From Kofleriaceae bacterium (GTDB lineage: Bacteria; Myxococcota_A; Polyangia; Haliangiales; Haliangiaceae): a DNA stretch of 64,000 bases. Below the pieces are notes generated by a model. That model had not been told where the DNA came from, made no database searches, and was given only the letters and a program-made list of their open reading frames with translations. Location: contig JACKDR010000027.1 in NCBI GenBank assembly GCA_020633495.1, positions 1 to 64,000 of the forward strand, in the 5' to 3' direction. Each line of letters starts with the position of its first letter. Position 1 is the first letter of the stretch. The position numbers were made by a program, and so were the translations under genes. Below, piece by piece: positions 8,920-17,685 of the stretch.

Positions 8920-10068
8920 TCACGGCAGCGTCGTCGGCGGCGCCAGGTCCTCGAGGGGGATCGGCGCGCCGTCGAGGCTCTTGATGAACTGGACGAGATC
9001 GTCGATCTCGTCGTCGGTGAGGGCCGGGATCATCGCCAGCTCGTTGAGCGGATCGGCGCGGCCGTCGGGGCCGCTGAAGTGTGCGATCACCCGGGCGATC
9101 GAGGCCTCCGAGCCGTCGTGCAAGTACGGCGAGGTCCGCGCCGCCGAGCGCAGCATCGGCGTGAGGAACTTGCCGCGATCCTCGTCGCGGCCGGTGACCA
9201 GGAAGCGGCCCTCGTCGGGGCGCGCGCCGCTGGCGTCGGGGACCGAGGTCGAGACGTTGTGGAACTCGAAGTCCGAGGTCAGCGGTCCGCTGTGGCACAG
9301 CGTGCACCGCGCCTTGCCGGTGAACAGCAGCGCGCCGCGCTTGGCGGCGTCGCTGATCGCGTCGTCGTCGCCGGCGTTCCACGCGTCGAAGGCCGCGTCG
9401 CGCGACACCGCGATCCGGATGTAGACCGCCATCGCCTGGCCGGCCAGGCGCCACACCTGCTCGGGCGACAGCGTCGTGATGTCCTCGCCGAACGCCGCCT
9501 CGAACAGCGGCACGTAGCCGGGGATCTCGACGGTGAGGCGGCGCTGCAGGTTGACCTGGGCCGCCGGCACGTCGAGGGCCTCGCCGGCGCTGACGTCCAG
9601 CATCGACAGGTTCATGTTCGGCTCGGCGAACGGCAGCACCATCATGTCGGGCAGGTCGGTGAAGTGGCTGCCGTCCCACCGCGCCATCGGCGCGTAGACC
9701 AGGTTCAGCATCGACGGCGTGTGCCGGTGCAGGGTCGGCGTGATCGCCGGGAACGACCGGTCCGGGGCGTCGAGCGGACCGCCCGACTGGAACGCCGAGG
9801 TCGGCAGGTGGCAGTTGCCGCACACGGTCTGCCCCGAGCCGGACAGCCGCACGTCGGAGAACAGCGCCCGGCCGAGCTCCTTCTTGGCCTCGGTCGGCGG
9901 GTTGTCGGGCCACTCCGGCAGCGGCGGCACCGGCGGGAGGTCGGCGAGGCGGAGCCCGGTGGCGGGATCCACCGGCACGTCGAGCGTCGCGGTCCCGTCG
10001 GGGTCGTCGACGCACGCGGTGAGGCCGAGGCCCAGCAGCAGCGCGGTCGCGATCTGCGTCGGCGTCAT
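8920..10068 (-). CDS. di-haem cytochrome c peroxidase / MauG family lipoprotein
   Basis: A 382-residue periplasmic or surface di-haem protein. It carries two c-type haem sites: CGNCH (Cys83, His87) and CTLCH (Cys255, His259). The context is family-typical: LGRALFSDVRLSGSGQTVCG, then PSMLNLVY and WDGSHFTDLPD, and later KFLTPMLRS...SPYLHDGS. A lipobox GLTAC places the lipid at Cys19. Such proteins reduce peroxides or oxidise protein or small substrates using two haems. It is second in the operon, 8 bp after the preceding lipoprotein gene. Whether it is a peroxidase or a MauG-like oxidase of an unknown partner is open. Confidence 0.93.
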   Translation of the reverse strand: MTPTQIATALLLGLGLTACVDDPDGTATLDVPVDPATGLRLADLPPVPPLPEWPDNPPTEAKKELGRALFSDVRLSGSGQTVCGNCHLPTSAFQSGGPLDAPDRSFPAITPTLHRHTPSMLNLVYAPMARWDGSHFTDLPDMMVLPFAEPNMNLSMLDVSAGEALDVPAAQVNLQRRLTVEIPGYVPLFEAAFGEDITTLSPEQVWRLAGQAMAVYIRIAVSRDAAFDAWNAGDDDAISDAAKRGALLFTGKARCTLCHSGPLTSDFEFHNVSTSVPDASGARPDEGRFLVTGRDEDRGKFLTPMLRSAARTSPYLHDGSEASIARVIAHFSGPDGRADPLNELAMIPALTDDEIDDLVQFIKSLDGAPIPLEDLAPPTTLP

Positions 10069-10076
10069 GGCGAGCC

Positions 10077-10679
10077 TCACGGGATGATCAGGATCGTGTG
10101 CTCGAACGAGGCCACGGTCTGGTCGCGGTCCGAGATGTCGGCGGGGGTGCGGTTCTCGACCTCGACCGCGACGTCGTCGTCGGCGACGTTCATGCGGATC
10201 GTCCCCAGCGCCTGGTCGGGATCGCCGGGCAGGACGTCGGCGCTCGACAGGTTGAAGGTCGCGAGGTCGCCACCGGCGGCGGCCGGCGGGATCTCCTCGA
10301 ACGCCAGCTGCGCCTCGGTGATCGGCGTCGACGCGTAGACGACCAGGACCATGTCGTACGGGCCGGGCGCGAACGTCGGCGTCGTGGTCGTGGTGATCGC
10401 GAGGCTCTCGGGCACGGTGCCCCACACCTGGAACAGCGCCGGGTCGTTGCCGGACGAGAACCCAGCCGGGAACACGCCGACGTAGTAGGGCTTGCCGATC
10501 ACGTCGGCCGGCGCGTGGGTCGCGATCGTCGCCGACGGGCTGAGGAAGGCGAGCAGGCCGTCGTCGCCGGTGGTGAGCCGGGCGTCCATCGTGAGGGTGT
10601 GGCCGGTGTCGTCCTCGTCGGCGGCGCAGCCGACGAGGGTGGTGGCCAGGAACATGGCGGCAACGAGGCGAGTGGACAT
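10077..10679 (-). CDS. lipoprotein of unknown function, first gene of peroxidase operon
   Basis: A 200-residue exported protein whose signal peptide ends LVGCAADE, a good lipobox. The body is beta-rich with Thr/Val strands (TVPESLAITTTTTPTFAPG, DMVLVVYASTPITEAQLAF) and no recognisable family. The reading frame extends back to 10736, but the ATG at 10679 directly precedes the signal peptide. It is first in the operon with the di-haem peroxidase (8 bp gap), a small lipoprotein and an amidohydrolase, and its promoter region contains a perfect inverted repeat. A metal- or substrate-binding role for the haem enzyme is possible but unsupported. Confidence 0.75.
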   Translation of the reverse strand: MSTRLVAAMFLATTLVGCAADEDDTGHTLTMDARLTTGDDGLLAFLSPSATIATHAPADVIGKPYYVGVFPAGFSSGNDPALFQVWGTVPESLAITTTTTPTFAPGPYDMVLVVYASTPITEAQLAFEEIPPAAAGGDLATFNLSSADVLPGDPDQALGTIRMNVADDDVAVEVENRTPADISDRDQTVASFEHTILIIP

Positions 10680-10732
10680 GCGGAACCCCTTGGCTGGATG
10701 GGCCGCATCTTTGAACCTCGCCTTGTTAAAAG

Positions 10733-10758
10733 TCAAGAGTGCTACTTTCTACTCTTGA
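10733..10758. promoter_or_regulatory. perfect inverted repeat in an AT-rich divergent promoter region
   Basis: TCAAGAGT (10733-10740) is repeated as ACTCTTGA (10751-10758) around a 10-bp spacer. It lies in the only conspicuously AT-rich stretch of this part of the window (about 10719-10758), between the divergent lipoprotein genes starting at 10679 and 10816. Arm length and spacing suit a dimeric repressor or activator. The cognate regulator is not encoded nearby. Confidence 0.5.
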
Positions 10759-10815
10759 TGGACGGGCGTCCGGTGCCGTAGCGTCCGCGCACCCCGGTCT
10801 TTCGAGGAGGATCCG

Positions 10816-11397
10816 ATGAGAGCTCGTTCCGCGTCGCTGGCCTGCTGTGCGCTTTCCCTCGTCATTGCTGGATGTTCCAGCGACGGCACCCCGGATCCCG
10901 GCCCCGGGAGCACCCCCGACGCCGCGTCCGCGTCCGACCCCGATGGCGGAGGTGGCGGAGGAGGAGGGGGCGGCGGCGGCGACATCGACGCGGCGCCCGG
11001 CACCGGCGCGCGCCTGTCCGGCGTCGTCACCCGGTCGGCGGCGCCCGACGGCGACGGCGTCGGCAACGTCTTCGTCGCCCTGTTCGACCGCGATCCGATC
11101 TCGAACATGGACACCGCGCAGGTCGTCGGCAACGCGCTGCTCGAGGACGTCGACCTGTCGGCGGCCGGCGCCAGCGTCGCCTACGCCATCGACGGCATCC
11201 CGCCGCGCGCCGAGGACTACTACGTGATCGCGTTCCTCGACGACAACGGCAACGTCGACACCAGCGACCCGAGCAGCGCCGGGCCCGATCGCGGCGACCT
11301 GGTCAGCCTCAACGGCGTGTCGACGCCCAAGGTCAGCCTGCCCACCGCCGGCGACCACACCCACGACATCGACCTCAACCTGGTGATGCCGTTCTGA
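10816..11397 (+). CDS. lipoprotein with poly-Gly linker
   Basis: A 193-residue exported protein preceded by a strong Shine-Dalgarno (CGAGGAGGATCC, 10804-10815). The signal ends LVIAGC (lipobox), then a Pro/Asp linker and 12 consecutive glycines (near residues 46-57). The C-terminal 130 residues form a predicted beta-sandwich with Asp-rich loops (FVALFDRDPISN, VIAFLDDNGNVDTSDPSSAG), suggesting a calcium-binding extracellular domain. It is divergent from the peroxidase operon and shares its inverted repeat. Function is unknown. Confidence 0.82.
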   Translation: MRARSASLACCALSLVIAGCSSDGTPDPGPGSTPDAASASDPDGGGGGGGGGGGGDIDAAPGTGARLSGVVTRSAAPDGDGVGNVFVALFDRDPISNMDTAQVVGNALLEDVDLSAAGASVAYAIDGIPPRAEDYYVIAFLDDNGNVDTSDPSSAGPDRGDLVSLNGVSTPKVSLPTAGDHTHDIDLNLVMPF

Positions 11398-11416
11398 CCG
11401 GGGCGCGGCGCGGCCG

Positions 11417-12736
11417 CTACCGGTCGGCGTCGCGCACCAGGCGCACGTGGTTCTGGATCCGGATCGCGTCGCCCTGCGGGCCGCGGCCGGTGGGGTAGTC
11501 CGCGGCGTCGCCGGCCTTGGGGTCGCTGCGCTGCGCGCCGGCGCCGTGGACGTCGACCCAGCCGCCGTTCATGTAGCCCATCGCGCGTCCGAAGGTGACG
11601 TAGACGCTCGCCGCGCCGGGGCCCGCGGTGCCGGGCAGCGCCGCCCAGGTCGCGTGGGTGGTGCTGGTCCAGTACGCCGGGAAGTCGGCGTCGCCGGCCT
11701 CGTCGGTGATCGCGCTGGTCGCGAACCGGGCGTCGATCGCGGCGGAGGCCGTGGTCGTCGGCGATCGGGTGTAGTCGACCAGGCTCTGCAGCTCCTTGGC
11801 GTCGGGGAGGCGCCAGTCGTCGTGGCCGAGGTAGCCGTCGGCGTTCCGGGCGTCGACCCAGGCCAGCGCCGCCTCCCAGTCCATGCCGGCGTGGCTGTCG
11901 TCCTGGGCCCACGTCAGGCCGGTGGCGCGGTCGGTGATCGTGCCGTCGCCACCGTCGACGAGGTCGTTGACGCCGTAGGCGTCGTTGCCGCGGACGCAGA
12001 TCACGTAGAACGTCTTGTCCTCGCCGAACAGGGTCAGGCCGTAGCCCTTGATCCGGCCGTCGGCGAAGTTGACGCCGAACAGCGTGCGCCCGCCGTCGTT
12101 GGCGGTGTGGGCCACGTACAGCGTGCGGCTGGCGTACTGGGCGTCGATGATGCGCTCGCCCGCGGCGGTGTCGCCGTAGCCGAAGGCGAAGGCGTCGGTG
12201 TCGAGGAACGGCGTCAGGCCGGCGGTGTCGGTGCCGTCGTAGCCGCTGGGATCGGTGCCGCGGAAGTCGATGAGCGAGTACAGCTGCTTGATGTCGGGCA
12301 GCCGCCAGTCGTCGTGGCCGGCCAGGGTGAGGTCGTCGCAGCGGATCACCGCGTCGTCGAAGGTCAGCTTGTCGCGGGCGTCGATGACGCCGTCCCCGTC
12401 GGTGTCGGGGCTCGCCTGCCAGGTCAGGCCGGTGACCGCGTCGGTGACGGTGCCGTCGCCGTTGCCGACGTGGACCGCGGGGTTGCCGTCGTGCTGGGCG
12501 TCCTGGCCGTGGAAGCGTTCGCCGGCGGCCGGGCACGCGATCACCGCGCCGTCGGCCTGATAGCAGTCTTGCTGACCGGTCGCGACGATGCGGTAGGGCA
12601 GATCGTCGGCGCCGGCGTCGGGGCCGTCGCCCGCGTCCGCGGCGTCGCAGCCGACGCCGACCAGGAGCGCGAGCGAGGGCGCGAGCAGCGTGCGCGTGAG
12701 GGTGCGAGCGCGCGACGGACGACGGGTGCGAGTCAT
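11417..12736 (-). CDS. DUF1566 (Lcl C-terminal-like) lipoprotein with two copies
   Basis: A 439-residue surface lipoprotein. The signal ends VGVGC; a short Asp/Ala linker follows. Two DUF1566/Lcl-type domains are visible. Each starts with (D)xxTGLTW and contains GHDDWRLPD(I/A)K(Q/E)L, the hallmark of this family: first around residues 95-160, second around 270-340. The domain is typical of extracellular proteins of delta-proteobacterial lineages; its ligand is unknown. ATG 12736 follows the RBS GAGGAG at normal distance. It is convergent with the poly-Gly lipoprotein (19 bp apart). Confidence 0.9.
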   Translation of the reverse strand: MTRTRRPSRARTLTRTLLAPSLALLVGVGCDAADAGDGPDAGADDLPYRIVATGQQDCYQADGAVIACPAAGERFHGQDAQHDGNPAVHVGNGDGTVTDAVTGLTWQASPDTDGDGVIDARDKLTFDDAVIRCDDLTLAGHDDWRLPDIKQLYSLIDFRGTDPSGYDGTDTAGLTPFLDTDAFAFGYGDTAAGERIIDAQYASRTLYVAHTANDGGRTLFGVNFADGRIKGYGLTLFGEDKTFYVICVRGNDAYGVNDLVDGGDGTITDRATGLTWAQDDSHAGMDWEAALAWVDARNADGYLGHDDWRLPDAKELQSLVDYTRSPTTTASAAIDARFATSAITDEAGDADFPAYWTSTTHATWAALPGTAGPGAASVYVTFGRAMGYMNGGWVDVHGAGAQRSDPKAGDAADYPTGRGPQGDAIRIQNHVRLVRDADR

Positions 12737-12962
12737 GGCCAGGTTCTCCTCGGTGATGACCCCCAGCGGGTGCAACGCGTGTACCGCCGCCGGAGCGAGC
12801 CTGGGACCGGTGGTGCGAGGTCGCGAGGTCGCGACGTGCGGACTTCGCACCCGCCGCGGTGCCGTTCCGGCAGTGCGGCGTTCCGGCGCAGCCACGCCCG
12901 CACGATCGTCGCATCGTGCGCGCGCGCCCGGGTGCGGCGTCCCGCCGCAGCGAGTCGATGGC

Positions 12963-13601
12963 ATGCTCGACGCCATGGGCATCGACGCGGACGAGATCGA
13001 GGTGCTGGCCGGGCTCGAGGCGGTGCGGAGCCGGCCCGCGCTGTACGTGGGCGACGTGGCCGCGCCCGGGGCGCTGCACCAGCTGGTCGAGGCGGTGCTG
13101 TGCGCGGCGTTCGACGAGGCGCTCGGCGGCACCTGCCAGCGCATCGACGTCACCGTCGGTGACGACGGCGCGGTCGAGGTGCGCGACGACGGCGGCGGGC
13201 TGCCGGTCGAGGTCCACCCCACGGCCGGGCTGCCGGTCTGTGAGGTCCTGTTGACCCACCTGCTCGCGTGTCGCGCGATGCGCCGCGATCCGCGCGCGGC
13301 GGATCGCTTCTGCGGCGGCGGCATCGCCGTCACCAACGCGCTGTCGGCGTGGCTGGAGGTCGAGATCGAGCGCGGCGGCCGGCGCTACGTGCAGCGCTAC
13401 GAGCGTGGCGTCGCGCAGGGGCCGCTCGCCGACGCGGGGGCGACCTCGGGACACGGCACCCGGCTGCGGTTCCGGCCTGACCCGGAGATCTTCGGCACGG
13501 CGCGCGTGGACCTCGCGCGGCTCGACAACACGCTCGACGAGATCCGGCGCCTGGCGCCGCGGACTGCGGTCGTGCTGCGCGGACCGCGCCCGCCGGCGTG
13601 A
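12963..13601 (+). CDS. stand-alone degenerate GyrB/ParE-type ATPase domain protein
   Basis: A 212-residue protein that follows the N-terminal ATPase domain of DNA gyrase/topo IV subunit B closely: GLEAVRSRPALYVGDV, LHQLVEAVL, FDEALGG, VRDDGGGLPVEVH, VTNALSAWLEVEIERGG, YVQRYERG, GTRLRFRPDPEIF. The transducer, TOPRIM and C-terminal domains are absent. The catalytic Glu (E. coli Glu42) and Mg-binding Asn46 both align with Ala, while the adenine-contacting Asp73 is kept. The lid motif GGLHGVG is shortened to GGGIAV. It therefore probably does not hydrolyse ATP. It could be a decoy or regulator of gyrase, or a relic; the intact codon use argues against recent decay. Confidence 0.85.
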   Translation: MLDAMGIDADEIEVLAGLEAVRSRPALYVGDVAAPGALHQLVEAVLCAAFDEALGGTCQRIDVTVGDDGAVEVRDDGGGLPVEVHPTAGLPVCEVLLTHLLACRAMRRDPRAADRFCGGGIAVTNALSAWLEVEIERGGRRYVQRYERGVAQGPLADAGATSGHGTRLRFRPDPEIFGTARVDLARLDNTLDEIRRLAPRTAVVLRGPRPPA

Positions 13602-13632
13602 ACGCGGGCCTGCCCGGCGACCCGCCGCGCGG

Positions 13633-16206
13633 TCACGGCGCGAGGACGCGCGTGGCCTCGAGCCGGTAGCCGTGGCTGTAGGCGAAGAACTTGGCCCACA
13701 GGTTCTTGGAGTAGATGAGGTCGGCGCCGTGCGGCGCCGGGGCGATCCAGCTCCACGGATCGGGATCCAGCGCGGTGATGCGGAACCGGCCGTCCTTGCT
13801 GCCGATGCCCTGGTGGAACAGCGGATCGTCGGGCGAGCTGTCGTCGATCTCCCAGGCGAAGCCCCACAGCGCGTCCGGGAACGCGATGTTGATGTGGTGC
13901 GGATCGCTGAGCTCGGGCGGGCACCAGCCCAGGCACGCGACGATCGGGGTCTTGCTGGTCGCGCCGGTGGCGAGGCCGTCGTAGTAGTAGAGCAGCTGCG
14001 TGTTCGCCGGGCCGTTGGCGGTCGCGGCGTCCTCGTCGGCGGGCCAGACGTCGTGGTCGGCGTCCTCCACCGACCAGAAGATCTCGATCTCGTCGCCGCC
14101 GTCGACGTCGTCCTGGTTGAGGACCGTGAACTTGCGGATGTCGATCGTCGTGACGTTGCGGGTCCAGACCACGTCGAAGTTGATCGGCTGGGTGCCGTGA
14201 CCACGGCTGACGACCAGGTAGACGTAGTCGGGGCTCGGCGCCAGCTTGGTGGTCAGCTCGGCGGCGTCACCGCTGGTGACGCCCGTGTCGGTGGGCACCG
14301 GGCTCGACTGGGTGCTGGCGTCGTGGCCGTACATCGCGAGCTTCGCGCTCGTGTCGGTGCCGTCGGCGTTGCGCAGGTTGGCGACCAGGGCGTGGACCTC
14401 GACGTCGCCGCCGGTGGCCAGGGCCTGGTCCTGGGTCAGCTTGAGGTAGCACTTGCTCTGGACCACCATCGGCGAGCCGCTCATCGTCAGGTGCGCGGCG
14501 TCGTAGGGGTCGAGCCAGATCGCCTGGTGCCAGCTGGCGCAGTTGTTCTTGCGCACGTTGAACGTGAACGTCCCGGTCCGGGTGGCGTCGGCGAACGAGA
14601 CCATGACGAAGAACGGGCCGTCGGTCTTGAACGTCACCGGGTCGTTCTCGCGGTGCTCCCCGCCGAAGACGCCGGGCGCGATCTGGAGGTCGCCCTCCTT
14701 GGGCACCAGATCGGTCGACAGGTCCGACGCGGCGAAGACGTGGACGTCGAGCGCGGCCACGGTCTGGGCGTCGATCACGTAGGTGCCGGGCTGCCCGTAG
14801 TAGAACCACTTCTTGGCGCCGGCGTTGACGACGGTCACCGGGGTGGCGCCGAAGACGTCGGCCGGCGCGACGCTGGGGCTGCACTGCGCCTCCCACGGGC
14901 CGATCACCGCGCGCAGCGGATAGTGATCGGATAGGTCCATGCCGACGTATGCGTCCTCGACCTCGCTGCCGTTGGCGACGTAGGTGAAGCCGCGCTCCAC
15001 GACCATGTGCTGGTAGCAGTCGGTCGCGCCGTCGAAGGTCACCTGGCGATCGAGGATGTAGTCGAGGCGGGTGCGGAACTGATCGCGATCGGTCTGGCCG
15101 TTGCGCAACGCGTCCCATGTGAAGCCCATGTCGGTGCCGGCGAGCGCCGACGGATCGTAGGCGAAGCCCATGTCGTCGGAGCCGTCGCCCCAGTGCGCGA
15201 ACGTGGCCAGCCCGGGGAACGCGGTCCCGTCGAGGCGCCAGGGGTCGCGCAGGCCGGCCAGCGTCGCGAGCACGCCGCTGGGCCCGATGAAGTCGGCGTA
15301 CTCGTGGAGGTCGTCGACCTGATCCGGGGTGATGACCTGCTCGACCTCCTGGGCGCTGCCGTGGACCTTGCCGTCGCCCTGGTTGATCCAGTAGGCGACG
15401 TCGTCGCCCATCGTGTTCAGGTCGCCGGCGAAGATCACCGCCTGGCCGAGCTTGGCGGTCTGCCACGCCGGCGCCTTGGCGTTGATGAACGCCGCGGCCT
15501 CGAGCATGCCGCTGCGCCGGTCCTTGTCGTAGAAGTTGCTGGTGTCGTCGTCGGCGGGCGTCCAGTAGTTGGCCTGGTTGTGGGTGAAGAAGACGTGGAT
15601 CACCTGGTGCGTGCTCGGGTGCTGCACGCAGGCGTAGCCGATGCCCTTCTCCATGTACCGATCGTCGCTCGCGAGGTTGCCGTAGAGCTGGAAGTCGCCC
15701 TTGGCCTGGCCGAACACGGGTTCGCCCAGCGGCTCCAGCTGCTCGCCGACCAGCGACGGCTCGGGGCAGCCGTTGGGGTCGTCGGGCAGCTTCCAGGGGA
15801 ACTTCGAGAAGAACATCAGGCCGCTGTCCTGGAAGCGCACGCCGTCGCTGAGCTGGTAGATGAACGAGCGGTACGGGCCCTGGTCGTGCAGCTTCTTGAC
15901 CAGGCCGTCCTTGTAGCAATCGCCGGTGGCCTCGGCGAAGACCAGGATGTCCGGCTGCTCGGGCATGTCGAGGATGTGCTGCCCGATCTGGGCGGCGCGC
16001 TCGTCGCAGCTCGAGCCGTTGTCGAGGGCGTACCCGGTGAAGCCGGGCTTGCCGCCGATGTTGTAGGTCATGACCGAGTACTGCTTGGTGCCGCCCCCAG
16101 CGGTGCGCTCGCCGGCGTCGGCGAGGGACGAGGTGGCGGCCAGCAGGCCGAGGGTCGCGGTCGCGGTGGCGGTCGCGAGGAGGGTGGCGGATCGAGGTGG
16201 GCGCAA
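13633..16206 (-). CDS. secreted endonuclease/exonuclease/phosphatase (EEP)-fold protein
   Basis: A large exported hydrolase (about 857 residues). The N-terminus is a signal peptide (LLATATATATLGLLAA...). Residues about 45-470 show the DNase I/sphingomyelinase fold: VMTYNIGGKPG, VFAEATGD (metal Glu), IFAGDLNTMGD and DLSDHYPLRAV (catalytic Asp-His). The remaining 400 residues are beta-rich pre-peptidase-C or jelly-roll-like segments and are probably cell-surface or lipid-binding. Likely a secreted phosphodiesterase such as sphingomyelinase C or a nuclease. The frame opens at GTG 16224. I prefer TTG 16206 because GGAG lies 7 nt upstream of it and nothing supports the GTG. Confidence 0.86.
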   Translation of the reverse strand: MRPPRSATLLATATATATLGLLAATSSLADAGERTAGGGTKQYSVMTYNIGGKPGFTGYALDNGSSCDERAAQIGQHILDMPEQPDILVFAEATGDCYKDGLVKKLHDQGPYRSFIYQLSDGVRFQDSGLMFFSKFPWKLPDDPNGCPEPSLVGEQLEPLGEPVFGQAKGDFQLYGNLASDDRYMEKGIGYACVQHPSTHQVIHVFFTHNQANYWTPADDDTSNFYDKDRRSGMLEAAAFINAKAPAWQTAKLGQAVIFAGDLNTMGDDVAYWINQGDGKVHGSAQEVEQVITPDQVDDLHEYADFIGPSGVLATLAGLRDPWRLDGTAFPGLATFAHWGDGSDDMGFAYDPSALAGTDMGFTWDALRNGQTDRDQFRTRLDYILDRQVTFDGATDCYQHMVVERGFTYVANGSEVEDAYVGMDLSDHYPLRAVIGPWEAQCSPSVAPADVFGATPVTVVNAGAKKWFYYGQPGTYVIDAQTVAALDVHVFAASDLSTDLVPKEGDLQIAPGVFGGEHRENDPVTFKTDGPFFVMVSFADATRTGTFTFNVRKNNCASWHQAIWLDPYDAAHLTMSGSPMVVQSKCYLKLTQDQALATGGDVEVHALVANLRNADGTDTSAKLAMYGHDASTQSSPVPTDTGVTSGDAAELTTKLAPSPDYVYLVVSRGHGTQPINFDVVWTRNVTTIDIRKFTVLNQDDVDGGDEIEIFWSVEDADHDVWPADEDAATANGPANTQLLYYYDGLATGATSKTPIVACLGWCPPELSDPHHINIAFPDALWGFAWEIDDSSPDDPLFHQGIGSKDGRFRITALDPDPWSWIAPAPHGADLIYSKNLWAKFFAYSHGYRLEATRVLAP

Positions 16207-16295
16207 GGTGGTTCTCCGTTCCACCCGGCAGAGCCGCCTGGGGGTGGAACGTTACCGACCGGCCCCGCCGCGGGGGCGCGGCGGCGAGACCCCGC

Positions 16296-17483
16296 TCACG
16301 CCAGCAGCGCGGCGGCGCGGGTCAGGGTCTCGTCACGCTTGCAGAAGGCGAAGCGCAGCCAGGGCAGGGCGCCCGGCGGGCGGGCGTAGAACACCGACGG
16401 TGGGATCGCGGCGACCTTGCGGGTCTCGATCAGCTCGCGGGCGTAGGCGACGTCGGTGACGTCGGCGGCGAAGCGCGCCATCAGGAAGTAGGTGCCGGTG
16501 ACGACGGGGACGTCGAAGCCGGCGGCGATCAGCGCGCCGCGCAGGAGGTCGCGCTTGGCCTGGTAGTCGCGGCGATGCCCGGCCAGGTAGCCGGCGAGCC
16601 AGGCGTCGTCCTCGAGGACCTCGGCGATCGCGGTCTGCAGGAACGGCGGCGTCGAGAACACGATGGCCTGGTGGACCAGCCGCACCGACGCGGTCAGCGC
16701 CGGCGGCGCGGTGACCCAGCCGACCTTGAAGCCGGTGAAGCCGAAGGTCTTGGACGCCGAGCTGATGCGGACGACGCGATCGCGCAGCGCCGGCATCGCC
16801 GCCGGCGACACGTGGCGGGCGTCGTCGTAGACGAGGGTCTCGTAGACCTCGTCGGTGACGACGATCGCGTCGGCGGCGATCGCGGCGTCGCCGAGCCGGG
16901 TCAGCTCGGCCTCGGTGAAGACCTTGCCGGTGGGGTTGTGTGGGGTGTTGAGCAGCAGCAGGCGGAACCCGGCGTCGCGCGCGGCGTCGACCTCGTCCCA
17001 GGCGATCGCCCAGCCGCCGGCGGCGCGACCGGCCGCGGTGTCCGGGGCGTGCAGGCGGATCGGCACCAGCACGCCGCCGGCGTTGGCGATGGCCTGGGCG
17101 TAGCTGTCGTACGCGGGCTCGAAGACGACGACGCGGTCGCCCGGGTTCACGAAGGCGTTGATCGCGGCGAAGATCGCCTCGGTGGCGCCCGAGGTGATCG
17201 TCACCTCGGCGTCGGCATCGGGGGTGACGCCGGTGGTGGCGCCGACGAAGCGGGCGACGGCGCGGCGCAGCCGAGGCTCGCCGGTGCCGGGGGCGTACTG
17301 GTGGTGCGAGGTCTCGACGTGGCGGGCCACCGCGGCGAGCAGCTCCGCGGGGCCGTGGAAGTCGGGGAAGCCCTGGGCGAGGTTGACCGCGTCGAGCTTG
17401 CGCGCGAGGTCGGTCATCTCGGTGAAGATGCTGGTGCCGAAGCCGGCCCATCGGGTCGCGCGGGGTTGCACGGCGGCGACCAT
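16296..17483 (-). CDS. class I/II pyridoxal-phosphate aminotransferase (KAT/methionine transaminase-like)
   Basis: A 395-residue cytosolic PLP enzyme of aspartate aminotransferase fold type I. Key features are NLAQGFPDF near the N-terminus, SGATEAIFAAI (cofactor phosphate binding), LNTPHNPTGKVF, VTDEVYETLVYD (the Asp and Tyr contacting PLP), SSASKTFGFTGFKVGW with the Schiff-base Lys, and the C-terminal LRFAFCKRDETL with the carboxylate-binding Arg. This combination is typical of kynurenine-oxoglutarate or methionine aminotransferase (YbdL/KAT) relatives. The ATG at 17483 gives normal family length. The gene stands alone, divergent from a short peptide gene. Confidence 0.93.
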   Translation of the reverse strand: MVAAVQPRATRWAGFGTSIFTEMTDLARKLDAVNLAQGFPDFHGPAELLAAVARHVETSHHQYAPGTGEPRLRRAVARFVGATTGVTPDADAEVTITSGATEAIFAAINAFVNPGDRVVVFEPAYDSYAQAIANAGGVLVPIRLHAPDTAAGRAAGGWAIAWDEVDAARDAGFRLLLLNTPHNPTGKVFTEAELTRLGDAAIAADAIVVTDEVYETLVYDDARHVSPAAMPALRDRVVRISSASKTFGFTGFKVGWVTAPPALTASVRLVHQAIVFSTPPFLQTAIAEVLEDDAWLAGYLAGHRRDYQAKRDLLRGALIAAGFDVPVVTGTYFLMARFAADVTDVAYARELIETRKVAAIPPSVFYARPPGALPWLRFAFCKRDETLTRAAALLA

Positions 17484-17685
17484 AGCAGCGGCCGGTGGCG
17501 TCGCGCGGCGGGGCGGTCGCGCGGCGGCGAGACCGACGGCGTGCCCGGCGTGGCGGCCCGGGCGGGCCGGTGGGACAGGGGCGAGACCGGGCGCCGCGAG
17601 TGCGCAAGTCGAGCCGTGGCGCCGGGTTTCGTCGATCCGGCGGCGCCGCGGCGGTCTCGCGCGACCGCGGGCGGCGGTGGCATGG

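Noticed and set aside
11220..14204. 994-codon minus-strand frame
   Set aside because: Out-of-frame shadow across three genes; the real genes in the region have clear domains.
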